From: Sphingomonadaceae bacterium
Lineage (GTDB): Bacteria > Pseudomonadota > Alphaproteobacteria > Sphingomonadales > Sphingomonadaceae
Direction of reading: 5' to 3'
DNA: 12,341 bases
Assembly (NCBI GenBank): GCA_947442095.1
Contig: CANEVG010000062.1
Span: forward strand, 1 to 12,341
Made by a program: the position numbers and the translations under genes. Below, one piece after another: positions 1 to 6,162 of the stretch. The notes beneath the pieces were generated by a model. That model did not search any database and was not told the origin of the DNA. It saw only the letters and a program-made list of their open reading frames with translations. The stretch's first letter is position 1, and every line of letters starts with the position of its first letter.

Positions 1-445
1 CCAGCATCATCTCGGGATAGACCCGGGTCACATCGAACGCGCGGTGCCGAAGGGTGGCATCGACATGTTCGGCCACGATGGCGCGGTAGAAGCGCACGAT
101 GCCGGGGTTGTCCTTCAGCCCCTTCGCGACCCGCTCCTTGAAGGCGCCCTCAGGTGGCAGCACATCAATCGAAACCCGGCTACCCTGCTTTTCCGGCACG
201 ACCTTGGCGGTGAGCCGCAGGGCGGGGCTGTCCTCACGGGCGATCAGTGTCCACACCATTGTGTCCGCGCCGCTCTGGCTCACTTCGACATCGCGAACCT
301 GCGAGCCGAACATCGCAATGAGCATCTCGCTCGAACCGAGTTCTTCGCGCACTGCGCCCGCCGGCTGGTCGTAGTACGTGCCGGTCCCGCACCCGCCGAG
401 CAGCAGCAGAAGGGCCAGCAGCCATGGAATACCGATCTTGCGCAT
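1..445 (-). CDS. Putative lipoprotein, 5' part (gene runs off the left edge)
   Basis: The minus strand from 445 down is open to the window edge (148 codons, no stop). An in-frame TAA sits two codons upstream of the ATG at 445-443, so this is the earliest possible start. The first 19 residues form a lipoprotein signal peptide: MRK, a run of leucines (about residues 9-16) and a lipobox-like L-G-G-C with Cys19, followed by a Gly/Thr/Tyr-rich linker. The protein would be exported and lipid-anchored, in the inner or outer membrane. The rest (about residues 30-148) is soluble mixed alpha/beta sequence that I cannot assign to a family. The gene is divergent from the epimerase-like gene at 541. A shine-dalgarno sequence is weak (GGCGGG about 9 nt upstream). 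The lipobox has Gly rather than Ala/Ser at -2, acceptable but not ideal. Function unknown. Confidence 0.72.
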   Translation of the reverse strand, partial: MRKIGIPWLLALLLLLGGCGTGTYYDQPAGAVREELGSSEMLIAMFGSQVRDVEVSQSGADTMVWTLIAREDSPALRLTAKVVPEKQGSRVSIDVLPPEGAFKERVAKGLKDNPGIVRFYRAIVAEHVDATLRHRAFDVTRVYPEMML

Positions 446-540
446 ACGTTATCGCCCGCCAACGAGACCATACTTCGTATCGCATCGATGGTTGAACAAA
501 GCGTAAAAGCCGGGGCAAGGGGGCGGTCAAGGAGACAGGC

Positions 541-1431
541 ATGAGCGCGGCGAATGAATTGATTTCGATCACCTCGGGCGATCTTTCTGCCCGGATCAAC
601 CCGTTCGGTGCCGAGTTGTCGTCGCTTACCGACGCACAAGGCCGCGAATACATGACCGACGCTGATCCGGCCTTCTGGTCGGGCCGCGCACCGCTGCTGT
701 TTCCCATCGTGGGCGCGCTGGCCGGGGACACGCTCCGGCTGGATTGGCAAAACTACCGGATGTCCAAACACGGCTTCGCCCGGCGCAGCGCCTTCATGGC
801 TGTCGAACAGGCCGCGGACCGCGCGGTGTTCCGGCTGGAAGACAGCGCCGAGACGCGCGCGAGCTACCCCTTCGCCTTTGCGCTGGAAATGGCCTTCACG
901 CTTTCCGGCCTGACGCTGGCAATGGTCGCCACGGTGTACAACACCGGCGCGGCGGCGCTGCCCTTCAGCTTCGGTTTCCATCCTGCCTTTGCCTGGCCTC
1001 TTCCCGGCGGTGCGGACAAGGCCGCGCACTGCGTGGTGTTCGAGCATGAAGAGCCGCAGCCGGTCCGCCGCGTCAGCCCTGGAGCCGGGCTTCTTCTGCC
1101 CGAAAGCGAACCCAGCCCAGTGCAGGGCCGCGAACTCCTTGTCGAGGAAAGCCTGTTCACCGCCGATGCGATGATCTGGACCGATCTTGCCAGCCGAAGC
1201 CTTACGTATGGCGCAGAGGGCGGCGCGTGGCTCGATGTGGCTTTCCCCGATATGGCCATTCTCGGCTTGTGGCAGGTGCCCGGCGCCCGCTATATCTGCA
1301 TCGAGCCTTGGGCCGGCCATGCCGATCCGCTTGGGTTTTCGGGGGACCTCAGCGACAAACCGGGTATAGTGATGCTGGCGCCGGGCATGGCACGCAGCTT
1401 CCGGATGGATGTGACGGTCCGGGCAGGTTGA
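541..1431 (+). CDS. Aldose 1-epimerase family protein (LacX-like galactose mutarotase fold)
   Basis: A 296-residue cytosolic protein of the galactose-mutarotase-like superfamily, closest in layout to the LacX/aldose 1-epimerase-like subgroup. Members interconvert alpha and beta anomers of hexoses, but the sugar is unknown for most of this subgroup. Visible family marks are an N-terminal block with FGAELSSL, then LLFPIVGAL (about residues 56-64), MSKHGFARR with His77, GFHPAF with His147 and CIEPWAGHAD with Glu255. In characterised mutarotases two histidines and a glutamate do acid/base catalysis, and His77, His147 and Glu255 fit those roles. The start is well supported by AAGGAG at 529-534, 6 nt before the ATG. 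Length is normal for the family. No partner sugar-metabolism gene is adjacent, so the substrate cannot be inferred from context. Confidence 0.9.
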   Translation: MSAANELISITSGDLSARINPFGAELSSLTDAQGREYMTDADPAFWSGRAPLLFPIVGALAGDTLRLDWQNYRMSKHGFARRSAFMAVEQAADRAVFRLEDSAETRASYPFAFALEMAFTLSGLTLAMVATVYNTGAAALPFSFGFHPAFAWPLPGGADKAAHCVVFEHEEPQPVRRVSPGAGLLLPESEPSPVQGRELLVEESLFTADAMIWTDLASRSLTYGAEGGAWLDVAFPDMAILGLWQVPGARYICIEPWAGHADPLGFSGDLSDKPGIVMLAPGMARSFRMDVTVRAG

Positions 1432-1705
1432 GGGTGACACAGGGTTACACCGTGCAAGCCTCAGGGGCAGTGCAAATTATTGAATAAAATATAAAAAATA
1501 TCCAAAGAACACACAGGACGCCCTTCTGCTCGAAAAAAGTGAGGGGTGGTTGACGATAGCAAGGAGCAGGGCCGCAGTCGCACTGCGCCACGGCTTTTCC
1601 CGTTCTGCCAGATCAGGCACCTGCAGGAAAATGCTGCGTTTCGCCCTTGCCGTGCCGCCCGCGTGTTCGCTGGATTTGCCCCATCTTCTCGGCTAGGCGG
1701 CGTGA
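1432..1705. other. Non-coding gap between the epimerase-like gene and prfC, with an AT-rich tract
   Basis: The 274 bp hold no convincing gene. At 1474-1501 there is a 28-bp stretch with a single G and no C, in sharp contrast to the GC-rich surroundings. No GC hairpin followed by a T-run is visible, so I cannot call a terminator for the upstream gene. A TTGACG at 1550-1555 resembles a -35 box but has no good -10 box 16-18 bp downstream. A GCTAGG at 1692-1697, just before the prfC start, resembles the alphaproteobacterial -10 form but lacks a matching -35. The prfC promoter must lie somewhere here, since the gap is the only upstream space, but I cannot place it. Confidence 0.5.
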
Positions 1706-3241
1706 ATGAGTTCCAATCGCCGCACCTTTGCCATCATCTCGCACCCTGACGCGGGCAAGACCACGCTGACCGAGAAGCTGCTGCTGCAGGGCGGCGCGAT
1801 CCACCTTGCCGGTGAGGTCAAGGCGCGCGGCGCGGCGCGGCGCGCGCGGTCTGACTGGATGAAGATCGAGCAGCAGCGCGGGATTTCGGTCACCTCGTCG
1901 GTCATGACCTTCCAGAAGGACGGCGTGGTCTTCAACCTGCTCGACACCCCGGGCCACGAGGACTTTTCCGAAGACACCTACCGTACGCTGACCGCGGTCG
2001 ATTCCGCGATCATGGTGATCGATGCGGCTAAGGGCATCGAGCCGCAGACGCGCAAGCTGTTCGAGGTGTGCCGCCTGCGCTCGGTGCCGATCATCACGTT
2101 TGTGAACAAGGTGGACCGTGAGGGCCGCGCAGTGTTCGAAACGCTGGACGAAGTGGCGGATGCGCTGGCGCTCGATGTCTGCCCGATGTCGTGGCCCATC
2201 GGCATGGGCGGCGTGTTCGAAGGCGTGCTCGATTTCGCGACAAACACCATCGCCCGGCCTGAAGGCGATAGCCGCGAATTCCTTGGCAAGCGCGATCCGG
2301 TCAGCTCCAACTGGGGCAACGTGCCGCCTGAAGTGGTCGAGGAGATCGAGCTCGCCCAAGTCGGCTATCCCGAGTTCGATATCGAGGCTTATCGCAATGG
2401 CGATCTCACCCCGGTCTATTTCGGCTCGGCGCTCAAGAACTTCGGCGTTTCCGAACTGATCGACGCCATCGCGCGCCACGCTCCGCCGCCGCGCCCGCAG
2501 CCCAGCGACAGCGGGACGATCGAGACCGACTTTCCCGAGGTCACCGGCTTCGTGTTCAAGGTGCAGGCCAACATGGACCCGCAGCACCGCGACCGCATCG
2601 CGTTCATGCGCATGGTATCGGGCACCTTCAAGCGCGGCATGAAGCTGACGCCCTCGGGCCTTGGCAAGCCGATTGCCGTCCACTCGCCGATCCTGTTCTT
2701 CGCGCAGGACCGCGAGATTGCCGACACCGCCGAGGCGGGCGATATCATCGGCATCCCCAACCACGGCACGCTCCGGGTGGGCGACACGCTTTCTGAAAAG
2801 AACACCGTGCGCTTCACCGGCCTGCCCAATTTCGCCCCGGAAATCCTGCGCCGGGTGCGGCTAAAGGACCCGACCAAGACCAAGCAGCTGCGCAAGGCGC
2901 TCGATGATCTGTCCGAAGAAGGCGTGATCCAGGTGTTCTATCCCGAGATCGGCGCGCAGTGGATCGTCGGCGTTGTCGGCCAGCTCCAGCTCGATGTGCT
3001 GATTTCGCGGCTGGAGGCGGAGTACAAGGTGGAAGCCGTGCTGGAGGAATCGCCGTTCGATACCGCACGCTGGGTCAAAGGCTCGGTCGAAGCGGTGAAG
3101 GGATTTGCCGCGTTCAACATGTCTAATCTTGCCAAGGACCGCGACGGTGACCCAGTCTTCATGGCGCGCTCGTCATGGGACGTGAGCTATCAGCAGGAAC
3201 GCAACCCTGAGCTGACCTTCAGCGCCACCAAGGAGCGGTAG
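1706..3241 (+). CDS. prfC: Peptide chain release factor 3 (RF3), translational GTPase
   Basis: A 511-residue cytosolic GTPase of the elongation-factor-G-like family that removes RF1/RF2 from the ribosome after peptide release. All G motifs are present: G1 HPDAGKTT (residues 13-20), the switch-I block QQRGISVTSSV as in other RF3s, G3 DTPGHEDF starting at Asp80, G4 NKVD at 134-137 followed by RE, and a SWPIG block in the position of the RF3 TWPIG motif. Domain II and the C-terminal RF3 domain follow (VIQVFYPEIG, then VGVVGQLQLDVLISRLEAEY). Length is slightly below the 529 residues of the Escherichia coli protein, and the ending looks complete. The ATG at 1706 gives the typical short N-terminus MSSNRRTFAIISHPDAGKTT. 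The ribosome binding site is weak (AGGCGG). Residues about 40-50 are an Ala/Arg stretch encoded by a GCG/CGC-rich run. It heads a probable four-gene operon. Confidence 0.97.
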   Translation: MSSNRRTFAIISHPDAGKTTLTEKLLLQGGAIHLAGEVKARGAARRARSDWMKIEQQRGISVTSSVMTFQKDGVVFNLLDTPGHEDFSEDTYRTLTAVDSAIMVIDAAKGIEPQTRKLFEVCRLRSVPIITFVNKVDREGRAVFETLDEVADALALDVCPMSWPIGMGGVFEGVLDFATNTIARPEGDSREFLGKRDPVSSNWGNVPPEVVEEIELAQVGYPEFDIEAYRNGDLTPVYFGSALKNFGVSELIDAIARHAPPPRPQPSDSGTIETDFPEVTGFVFKVQANMDPQHRDRIAFMRMVSGTFKRGMKLTPSGLGKPIAVHSPILFFAQDREIADTAEAGDIIGIPNHGTLRVGDTLSEKNTVRFTGLPNFAPEILRRVRLKDPTKTKQLRKALDDLSEEGVIQVFYPEIGAQWIVGVVGQLQLDVLISRLEAEYKVEAVLEESPFDTARWVKGSVEAVKGFAAFNMSNLAKDRDGDPVFMARSSWDVSYQQERNPELTFSATKER

Positions 3242-3248
3242 GGGCGCA

Positions 3249-4097
3249 ATGCGCATCGCGGTGACAGGCAGCAACGGCAAGCTGGGCCGGGTGACCGTGG
3301 AGGCGCTGCGCAGCGCGGGCCACCGCGTCACCGGCTTCGATCTCGTCAGTTCGGTTTATGGTGACGACACCGTGCGGCTCGATTGTGCGGATTTCGGCGC
3401 TGTGATTGGCGCTCTTTCGGGTGTCGATACCGCCGCGCGGCGCTTCGATGCGGTGCTGCATCTCGCGGGCATACCCAAGCCTGGTGCGACCACTGACGAA
3501 GAGGCCTTCCGCGTCAATGTGCTGGGCACCTACAATGTGTTCTCCGCTGCCGCGCGGCTGGGGATCGGCCGCGTGGTCTGGGCTTCGAGCGAGACGATCC
3601 TCGGCCTGCCGTTTGCCGATCCGCCGCAGTTCGCGCCCGTTGACGAGACGCATCCGTTGCTCCCCAACTGGTCCTATGCGCTGGGCAAGCTGGTGGGTGA
3701 GACGATGGCGGAGCAGTTCGCGCGCTGGCATCCGGCGATGGCGATTGTCTCTCTGCGCTTCTCCAACGTCTATTCGCCTGCGGACTACGGGGCTTTGCCC
3801 GCGGTTCAGGCCGATCCGGCCAGCCGCAAATGGAACCTGTGGAGCTATATCGACGCCGACGATGCTGCCCAAGCGTGCCGCTGCGCGCTTGAGGCCAAGA
3901 CCACCGGCCACGAGCCGCTGATCATCGCCGCGGCGGATAATCTCATGGGTCAGCCCTCGCACGATTTGATGGCCGACCACTTTCCTGGTGTGCCGCTGGC
4001 GGAGACGCTTCTCGGGGAATCCTCGCTGCTGTCCAGTGCGCGAGCGGGCGAATTGATCGGTTTTGCACCCACGGTCTCGTGGCGCGGCAGGCTCTAA
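3249..4097 (+). CDS. NAD-dependent epimerase/dehydratase family protein (extended SDR)
   Basis: A 282-residue Rossmann-fold oxidoreductase. The nucleotide-binding glycines are G7-x-x-G10-x-x-G13 in MRIAVTGSNGKLG. Asp residues after beta-2 (GFDLV) suggest NAD over NADP. The catalytic YxxxK is Tyr143-Lys147 (SYALGKLVGE), preceded by the WASSETILG strand that supplies the active-site Ser. These are marks of the extended short-chain dehydrogenases that act on nucleotide sugars, uronates or similar polyols. The arrangement (TGxxGKLGR at the start, ASSETxxG, no long C-terminal lobe) recalls uronate dehydrogenase-like members, but the substrate is not established. It starts 7 bp after the prfC stop with AGGGG ahead, so translation is probably coupled. 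No sugar-pathway gene lies nearby, so I leave the name general. Confidence 0.88.
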   Translation: MRIAVTGSNGKLGRVTVEALRSAGHRVTGFDLVSSVYGDDTVRLDCADFGAVIGALSGVDTAARRFDAVLHLAGIPKPGATTDEEAFRVNVLGTYNVFSAAARLGIGRVVWASSETILGLPFADPPQFAPVDETHPLLPNWSYALGKLVGETMAEQFARWHPAMAIVSLRFSNVYSPADYGALPAVQADPASRKWNLWSYIDADDAAQACRCALEAKTTGHEPLIIAAADNLMGQPSHDLMADHFPGVPLAETLLGESSLLSSARAGELIGFAPTVSWRGRL

Positions 4098-4138
4098 CCG
4101 CACTTGCAAGGCCTTCGCACCTGCGGCACAGACCGGGT

Positions 4139-5008
4139 ATGACCATGCTCGGACCCACCTCGAACACCTTCATCTCCCAGCGGCTCCGCCTGCACTATGT
4201 TGATTGGGGCAATGCGGAAAAGCCGCCGCTGCTGCTGGTCCATGGCGGGCGTGACCATTGCCGCAGCTGGGATTGGACCGCCGAGGCGCTGCGCGATGAT
4301 TGGCACGTGATCGCGCTCGATCACCGCGGCCATGGCGATAGCGACTGGGCCTCGGACGGCAATTACCGCACGATGGACATGGTTTATGACGTCGCGCAGC
4401 TAGTGCACCAGCTCGGCCTCGCGCCCGTCACCATCGTCTCGCACTCGTGGGGTGCCAATGTCTCGCTACGCTATGCCGGGCTGTTCCCGGAAGACGTGGC
4501 CAAGCTGGTGGCGATCGAGGGCATCTTTCCGACGCCCGAATGGGACCTCCTTATGAAGGACGTGCCGTTCGCGCGGCGCGTGCGCGATTACATCGCCGAA
4601 AAGCGCAAGGCTGCGGGCCGCCTGCCGCGCCGTTATGCCACGCTGGAAGACGCCTATGCGCGCATGAAGGCGGAAAACACTTACCTCACCGATGCGCAGG
4701 CACGGCACCTGACCATCCACGGCATCAACCGCAACGAGGATGGAACATTCTCCTGGAAATTCGATCCCTACGTTCACATCGATCACCCCTACGACATTTC
4801 AACCGAGCGCAAGCACGAGCTGTGGGAGGCGATCACCGCGCCCACGCTGCTCTTGAACGGCGCGGACTCCTGGGCGGGCAATCCCGAGCGTGATGGCCGC
4901 ATCAAGCATTTCCGCGATGGCACGGTGATCGAGTTCGAGAACGCTGGCCATTGGCCTCACCATGACCAGTTCGACGAGTTTATCGCGACCCTGCGCGACT
5001 TTCTCTGA
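4139..5008 (+). CDS. Alpha/beta hydrolase
   Basis: A 289-residue alpha/beta-hydrolase-fold protein, probably cytosolic. It has the oxyanion block LLLVHGGRDHCRSWD, the HRGHGDSDW strand-turn, the nucleophile elbow VSHSWGANVS with Ser103, a likely acid Asp243 (LLLNGADSW) and the catalytic His271 (ENAGHWPHHDQ). The elbow reads S-x-S-x-G rather than the usual G-x-S-x-G. A cap region of about 90 residues (roughly 130-225, rich in Arg/Lys/Asp) lies between strands 6 and 7. Substrate unknown; esterases, C-C hydrolases and haloperoxidase-like enzymes share this layout. I place the start at ATG 4139; ATG 4145 is equally possible. The frame also opens at GTG 4079, inside the preceding gene, but those 20 residues look unlike a family N-terminus. 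It overlaps the next gene by one base. Confidence 0.9.
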   Translation: MTMLGPTSNTFISQRLRLHYVDWGNAEKPPLLLVHGGRDHCRSWDWTAEALRDDWHVIALDHRGHGDSDWASDGNYRTMDMVYDVAQLVHQLGLAPVTIVSHSWGANVSLRYAGLFPEDVAKLVAIEGIFPTPEWDLLMKDVPFARRVRDYIAEKRKAAGRLPRRYATLEDAYARMKAENTYLTDAQARHLTIHGINRNEDGTFSWKFDPYVHIDHPYDISTERKHELWEAITAPTLLLNGADSWAGNPERDGRIKHFRDGTVIEFENAGHWPHHDQFDEFIATLRDFL

Positions 5009-5565
5009 TGGCGGACTTTACCGACCGCATTTTGCCGCAGCACGAGGCGATGATGGGCGCGCAAAGCGTATTCTTTGTGGCAACGGCGGCAGAAGGCGCG
5101 CGCATTAACCTCTCGCCCAAGGGGTATGACAGCTTTCGCGTGCTCGGACCGAACCGGGCCGCGTATCTTGATCTGGCCGGTTCGGGCAACGAGACCCATG
5201 CGCATCTGGTCGCGGATGGCCGGATCACGATCATGATGTGCAATTTTGGCCAGCCGCCGCTGATTCTGCGGCTCTATGGCACGGGCCGCCCGGTCCTCCC
5301 GCAAGACCCGGAATGGGAGGAACTCGCAGCCCATTTCACGATCCTGCCCGGCACACGCCAGATCTTCGACATCGCGGTTGATTGCGCCCAGACCAGCTGC
5401 GGCTGGGGTGTGCCGGTGATGAACCTTGCGTCCGAACGACAGACGCTGGTCAAGTATCACGCCCAGTCGGACGAGGCGGCCTGGATGGCCAAGACATCCG
5501 GACGGACCCGCAGCATCGACGGATTGCCGACCACGCCGACCGAACGCTTTTTCCGCGGGAACTGA
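5008..5565 (+). CDS. Pyridoxamine 5'-phosphate oxidase family protein (FMN-binding split barrel)
   Basis: A 185-residue protein of the split-barrel flavoprotein superfamily that includes pyridoxamine-phosphate oxidase, general stress proteins and F420/FMN reductases. Visible blocks are VFFVATAAEGARINLSPKG (about residues 21-39), FRVLGPNRAAYLDLAGSGNETHAHL (43-67), DGRITIMMCNFG and PPLILRLYGTGRPV. The middle blocks correspond to the FMN-phosphate and barrel strands of the family. The C-terminal half (CGWGVPVMNLASERQTLVKYHAQ) is typical of the bacterial uncharacterised subgroup, not of true PdxH, so I do not assign vitamin B6 synthesis. Translation is coupled to the hydrolase through a TGATG junction at 5006-5010. 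A flavin-dependent redox or detoxification role is a reasonable inference. The substrate is unknown. Confidence 0.87.
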   Translation: MADFTDRILPQHEAMMGAQSVFFVATAAEGARINLSPKGYDSFRVLGPNRAAYLDLAGSGNETHAHLVADGRITIMMCNFGQPPLILRLYGTGRPVLPQDPEWEELAAHFTILPGTRQIFDIAVDCAQTSCGWGVPVMNLASERQTLVKYHAQSDEAAWMAKTSGRTRSIDGLPTTPTERFFRGN

Positions 5566-5570
5566 GCGCC

Positions 5571-5588
5571 GCAGCCAGTCGCGGCTGC
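5571..5588 (+). terminator. Weak GC hairpin after the prfC gene cluster
   Basis: GCAGCC at 5571-5576 pairs with GGCTGC at 5583-5588 around a six-base loop, starting five bases after the last stop codon. No T-run follows, so this is not a standard intrinsic terminator. It may be a 3'-end stabilising structure, a Rho-assisted end or chance. It is the only candidate end signal for the upstream operon. Confidence 0.3.
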
Positions 5589-5598
5589 CTGCAAAAGA

Positions 5599-5615
5599 TG
5601 CACAAAAATTGTGCA
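5599..5615. promoter_or_regulatory. Probable NtrC-binding palindrome upstream of glnK-amtB
   Basis: TGCAC-N7-GTGCA, 17 bp, with perfect 5-bp arms at 5599-5603 and 5611-5615 and an A/T-only centre. This is the spacing and half-site sequence of classical NtrC enhancer sites such as those of enteric glnA. Its centre (5607) lies about 127 bp upstream of the predicted sigma54 start site, a normal enhancer distance. Phosphorylated NtrC bound here would contact sigma54 polymerase by looping. I see no second equally good site, though NtrC often uses a strong plus weak pair. Confidence 0.75.
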
Positions 5616-5707
5616 ACGCGGGATTCGTGCCCAAGATTCGAGCGCGCTTTGCCGCCACGCCGAGAGAATCCGCTTCGTGAATCGCGGAATCCGGGAATGT
5701 GCGTAAC

Positions 5708-5723
5708 TGGCACGCCCTTTGCT
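5708..5723 (+). promoter_or_regulatory. Sigma54 (RpoN) -24/-12 promoter of glnK-amtB
   Basis: TGGCACG at 5708-5714, four spacer bases, then TTGCT at 5719-5723. This matches the sigma54 consensus TGGCACG-N4-TTGCW at every defined position, with the invariant GG at 5709-5710 and GC at 5721-5722. The transcription start should fall about 12 bases downstream, near 5734, giving a leader of roughly 43 nt before the PII start codon. Together with the upstream NtrC-type site it indicates nitrogen-limitation control. Confidence 0.9.
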
Positions 5724-5776
5724 TATAAGTTCGAGCCGGCGGGTTGGCCGGTGCGAAAGTCGCAAAGGGGGCATGA

Positions 5777-6115
5777 ATGAAATTCATCATCGCCATCATC
5801 AAGCCGTTCAAGCTGGACGAAGTGCGGGAAGCGCTGTCCGGGCTGGGCGTTGCCGGGATGACGGTGTCGGAAGTGAAGGGTTTTGGCCGTCAGAAGGGCC
5901 AGACCGAGATCTACCGCGGCGCCGAATACACGACGAACATGTTGCCTAAGGTAAAGATCGAAATCGCAGCGAGCGACGATCTTGCGCCACAGATCGTCGA
6001 GCTGATCCAACAGACCGCTAGCACCGAGGCGATCGGCGATGGCAAGATCTTCGTGCTCGATCTTGCATCCGCCACGCGTATCCGCACCGGCGAAACCGGG
6101 GACACGGCGCTGTGA
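5777..6115 (+). CDS. glnK: Nitrogen regulatory protein PII (GlnK/GlnB)
   Basis: A 112-residue PII protein, normal length. It forms trimers that read ATP/ADP and 2-oxoglutarate, and is modified by GlnD at T-loop Tyr51, which is present (TEIYRGAEY, residues 43-51). Other family marks are the N-terminal MKFIIAIIKPFKLDEV, Lys/Gly-rich EVKGFGRQKGQ (32-42) and IGDGKIFVLDL in the position of the second PII signature and B-loop. The C-terminus ends GETGDTAL, lacking the acidic GEEDDAAI tail of many PII proteins. Position next to amtB and the sigma54/NtrC control region argue for the GlnK role: docking on AmtB and blocking ammonium entry when nitrogen is plentiful. Sequence alone does not separate GlnB from GlnK. 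A strong AAGGGGG (5765-5770 region) precedes the start. An out-of-frame ATG at 5773 is just upstream. Confidence 0.96.
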   Translation: MKFIIAIIKPFKLDEVREALSGLGVAGMTVSEVKGFGRQKGQTEIYRGAEYTTNMLPKVKIEIAASDDLAPQIVELIQQTASTEAIGDGKIFVLDLASATRIRTGETGDTAL

Positions 6116-6149
6116 GTGCTGTGGATGGCGCCGCCGCTAATTCTGAATT

Positions 6150-6157
6150 GGGGGGAA
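6150..6157 (+). promoter_or_regulatory. Ribosome binding site that fixes the amtB start
   Basis: GGGGGGAA ends 5 nt before ATG 6163. The frame is also open from a GTG at 6112 that overlaps the glnK stop, but no comparable site precedes it. The protein from 6163 begins directly with a good signal peptide, so 6163 is preferred. Confidence 0.65.
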
Positions 6158-6162
6158 TTTCG

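Noticed and set aside
470..480. ATACTTCGTAT palindrome resembling a loxP arm
   Set aside because: Only one short arm is present, without a spacer or second arm, and no recombinase gene is near. Chance is the simplest explanation.
280..1440. Long minus-strand open frame (386 codons) opposite the epimerase-like gene
   Set aside because: The plus-strand gene has clear family motifs. The opposite frame has an Arg/Ala/His-rich composition typical of antisense frames in GC-rich DNA and no recognisable motif.
1550..1578. TTGACG as a -35 box for prfC
   Set aside because: No acceptable -10 hexamer occurs at 16-18 bp spacing, and it is about 150 bp from the start codon.
1821..1850. GCGCG-rich tandem-like stretch inside prfC
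   Set aside because: It encodes the Ala/Arg segment just before the conserved SDWM block and keeps the frame. It is codon bias rather than a functional repeat.
1613..2764. Minus-strand open frame (383 codons) antisense to prfC
   Set aside because: It is a shadow of prfC codon bias: low-complexity His/Arg/Ala sequence with no ribosome site or domain.
4079..4138. GTG-initiated N-terminal extension of the alpha/beta hydrolase
   Set aside because: It begins inside the upstream coding region, has no good ribosome site, and its Arg/Leu/Ala-rich 20 residues do not resemble the family N-terminus.
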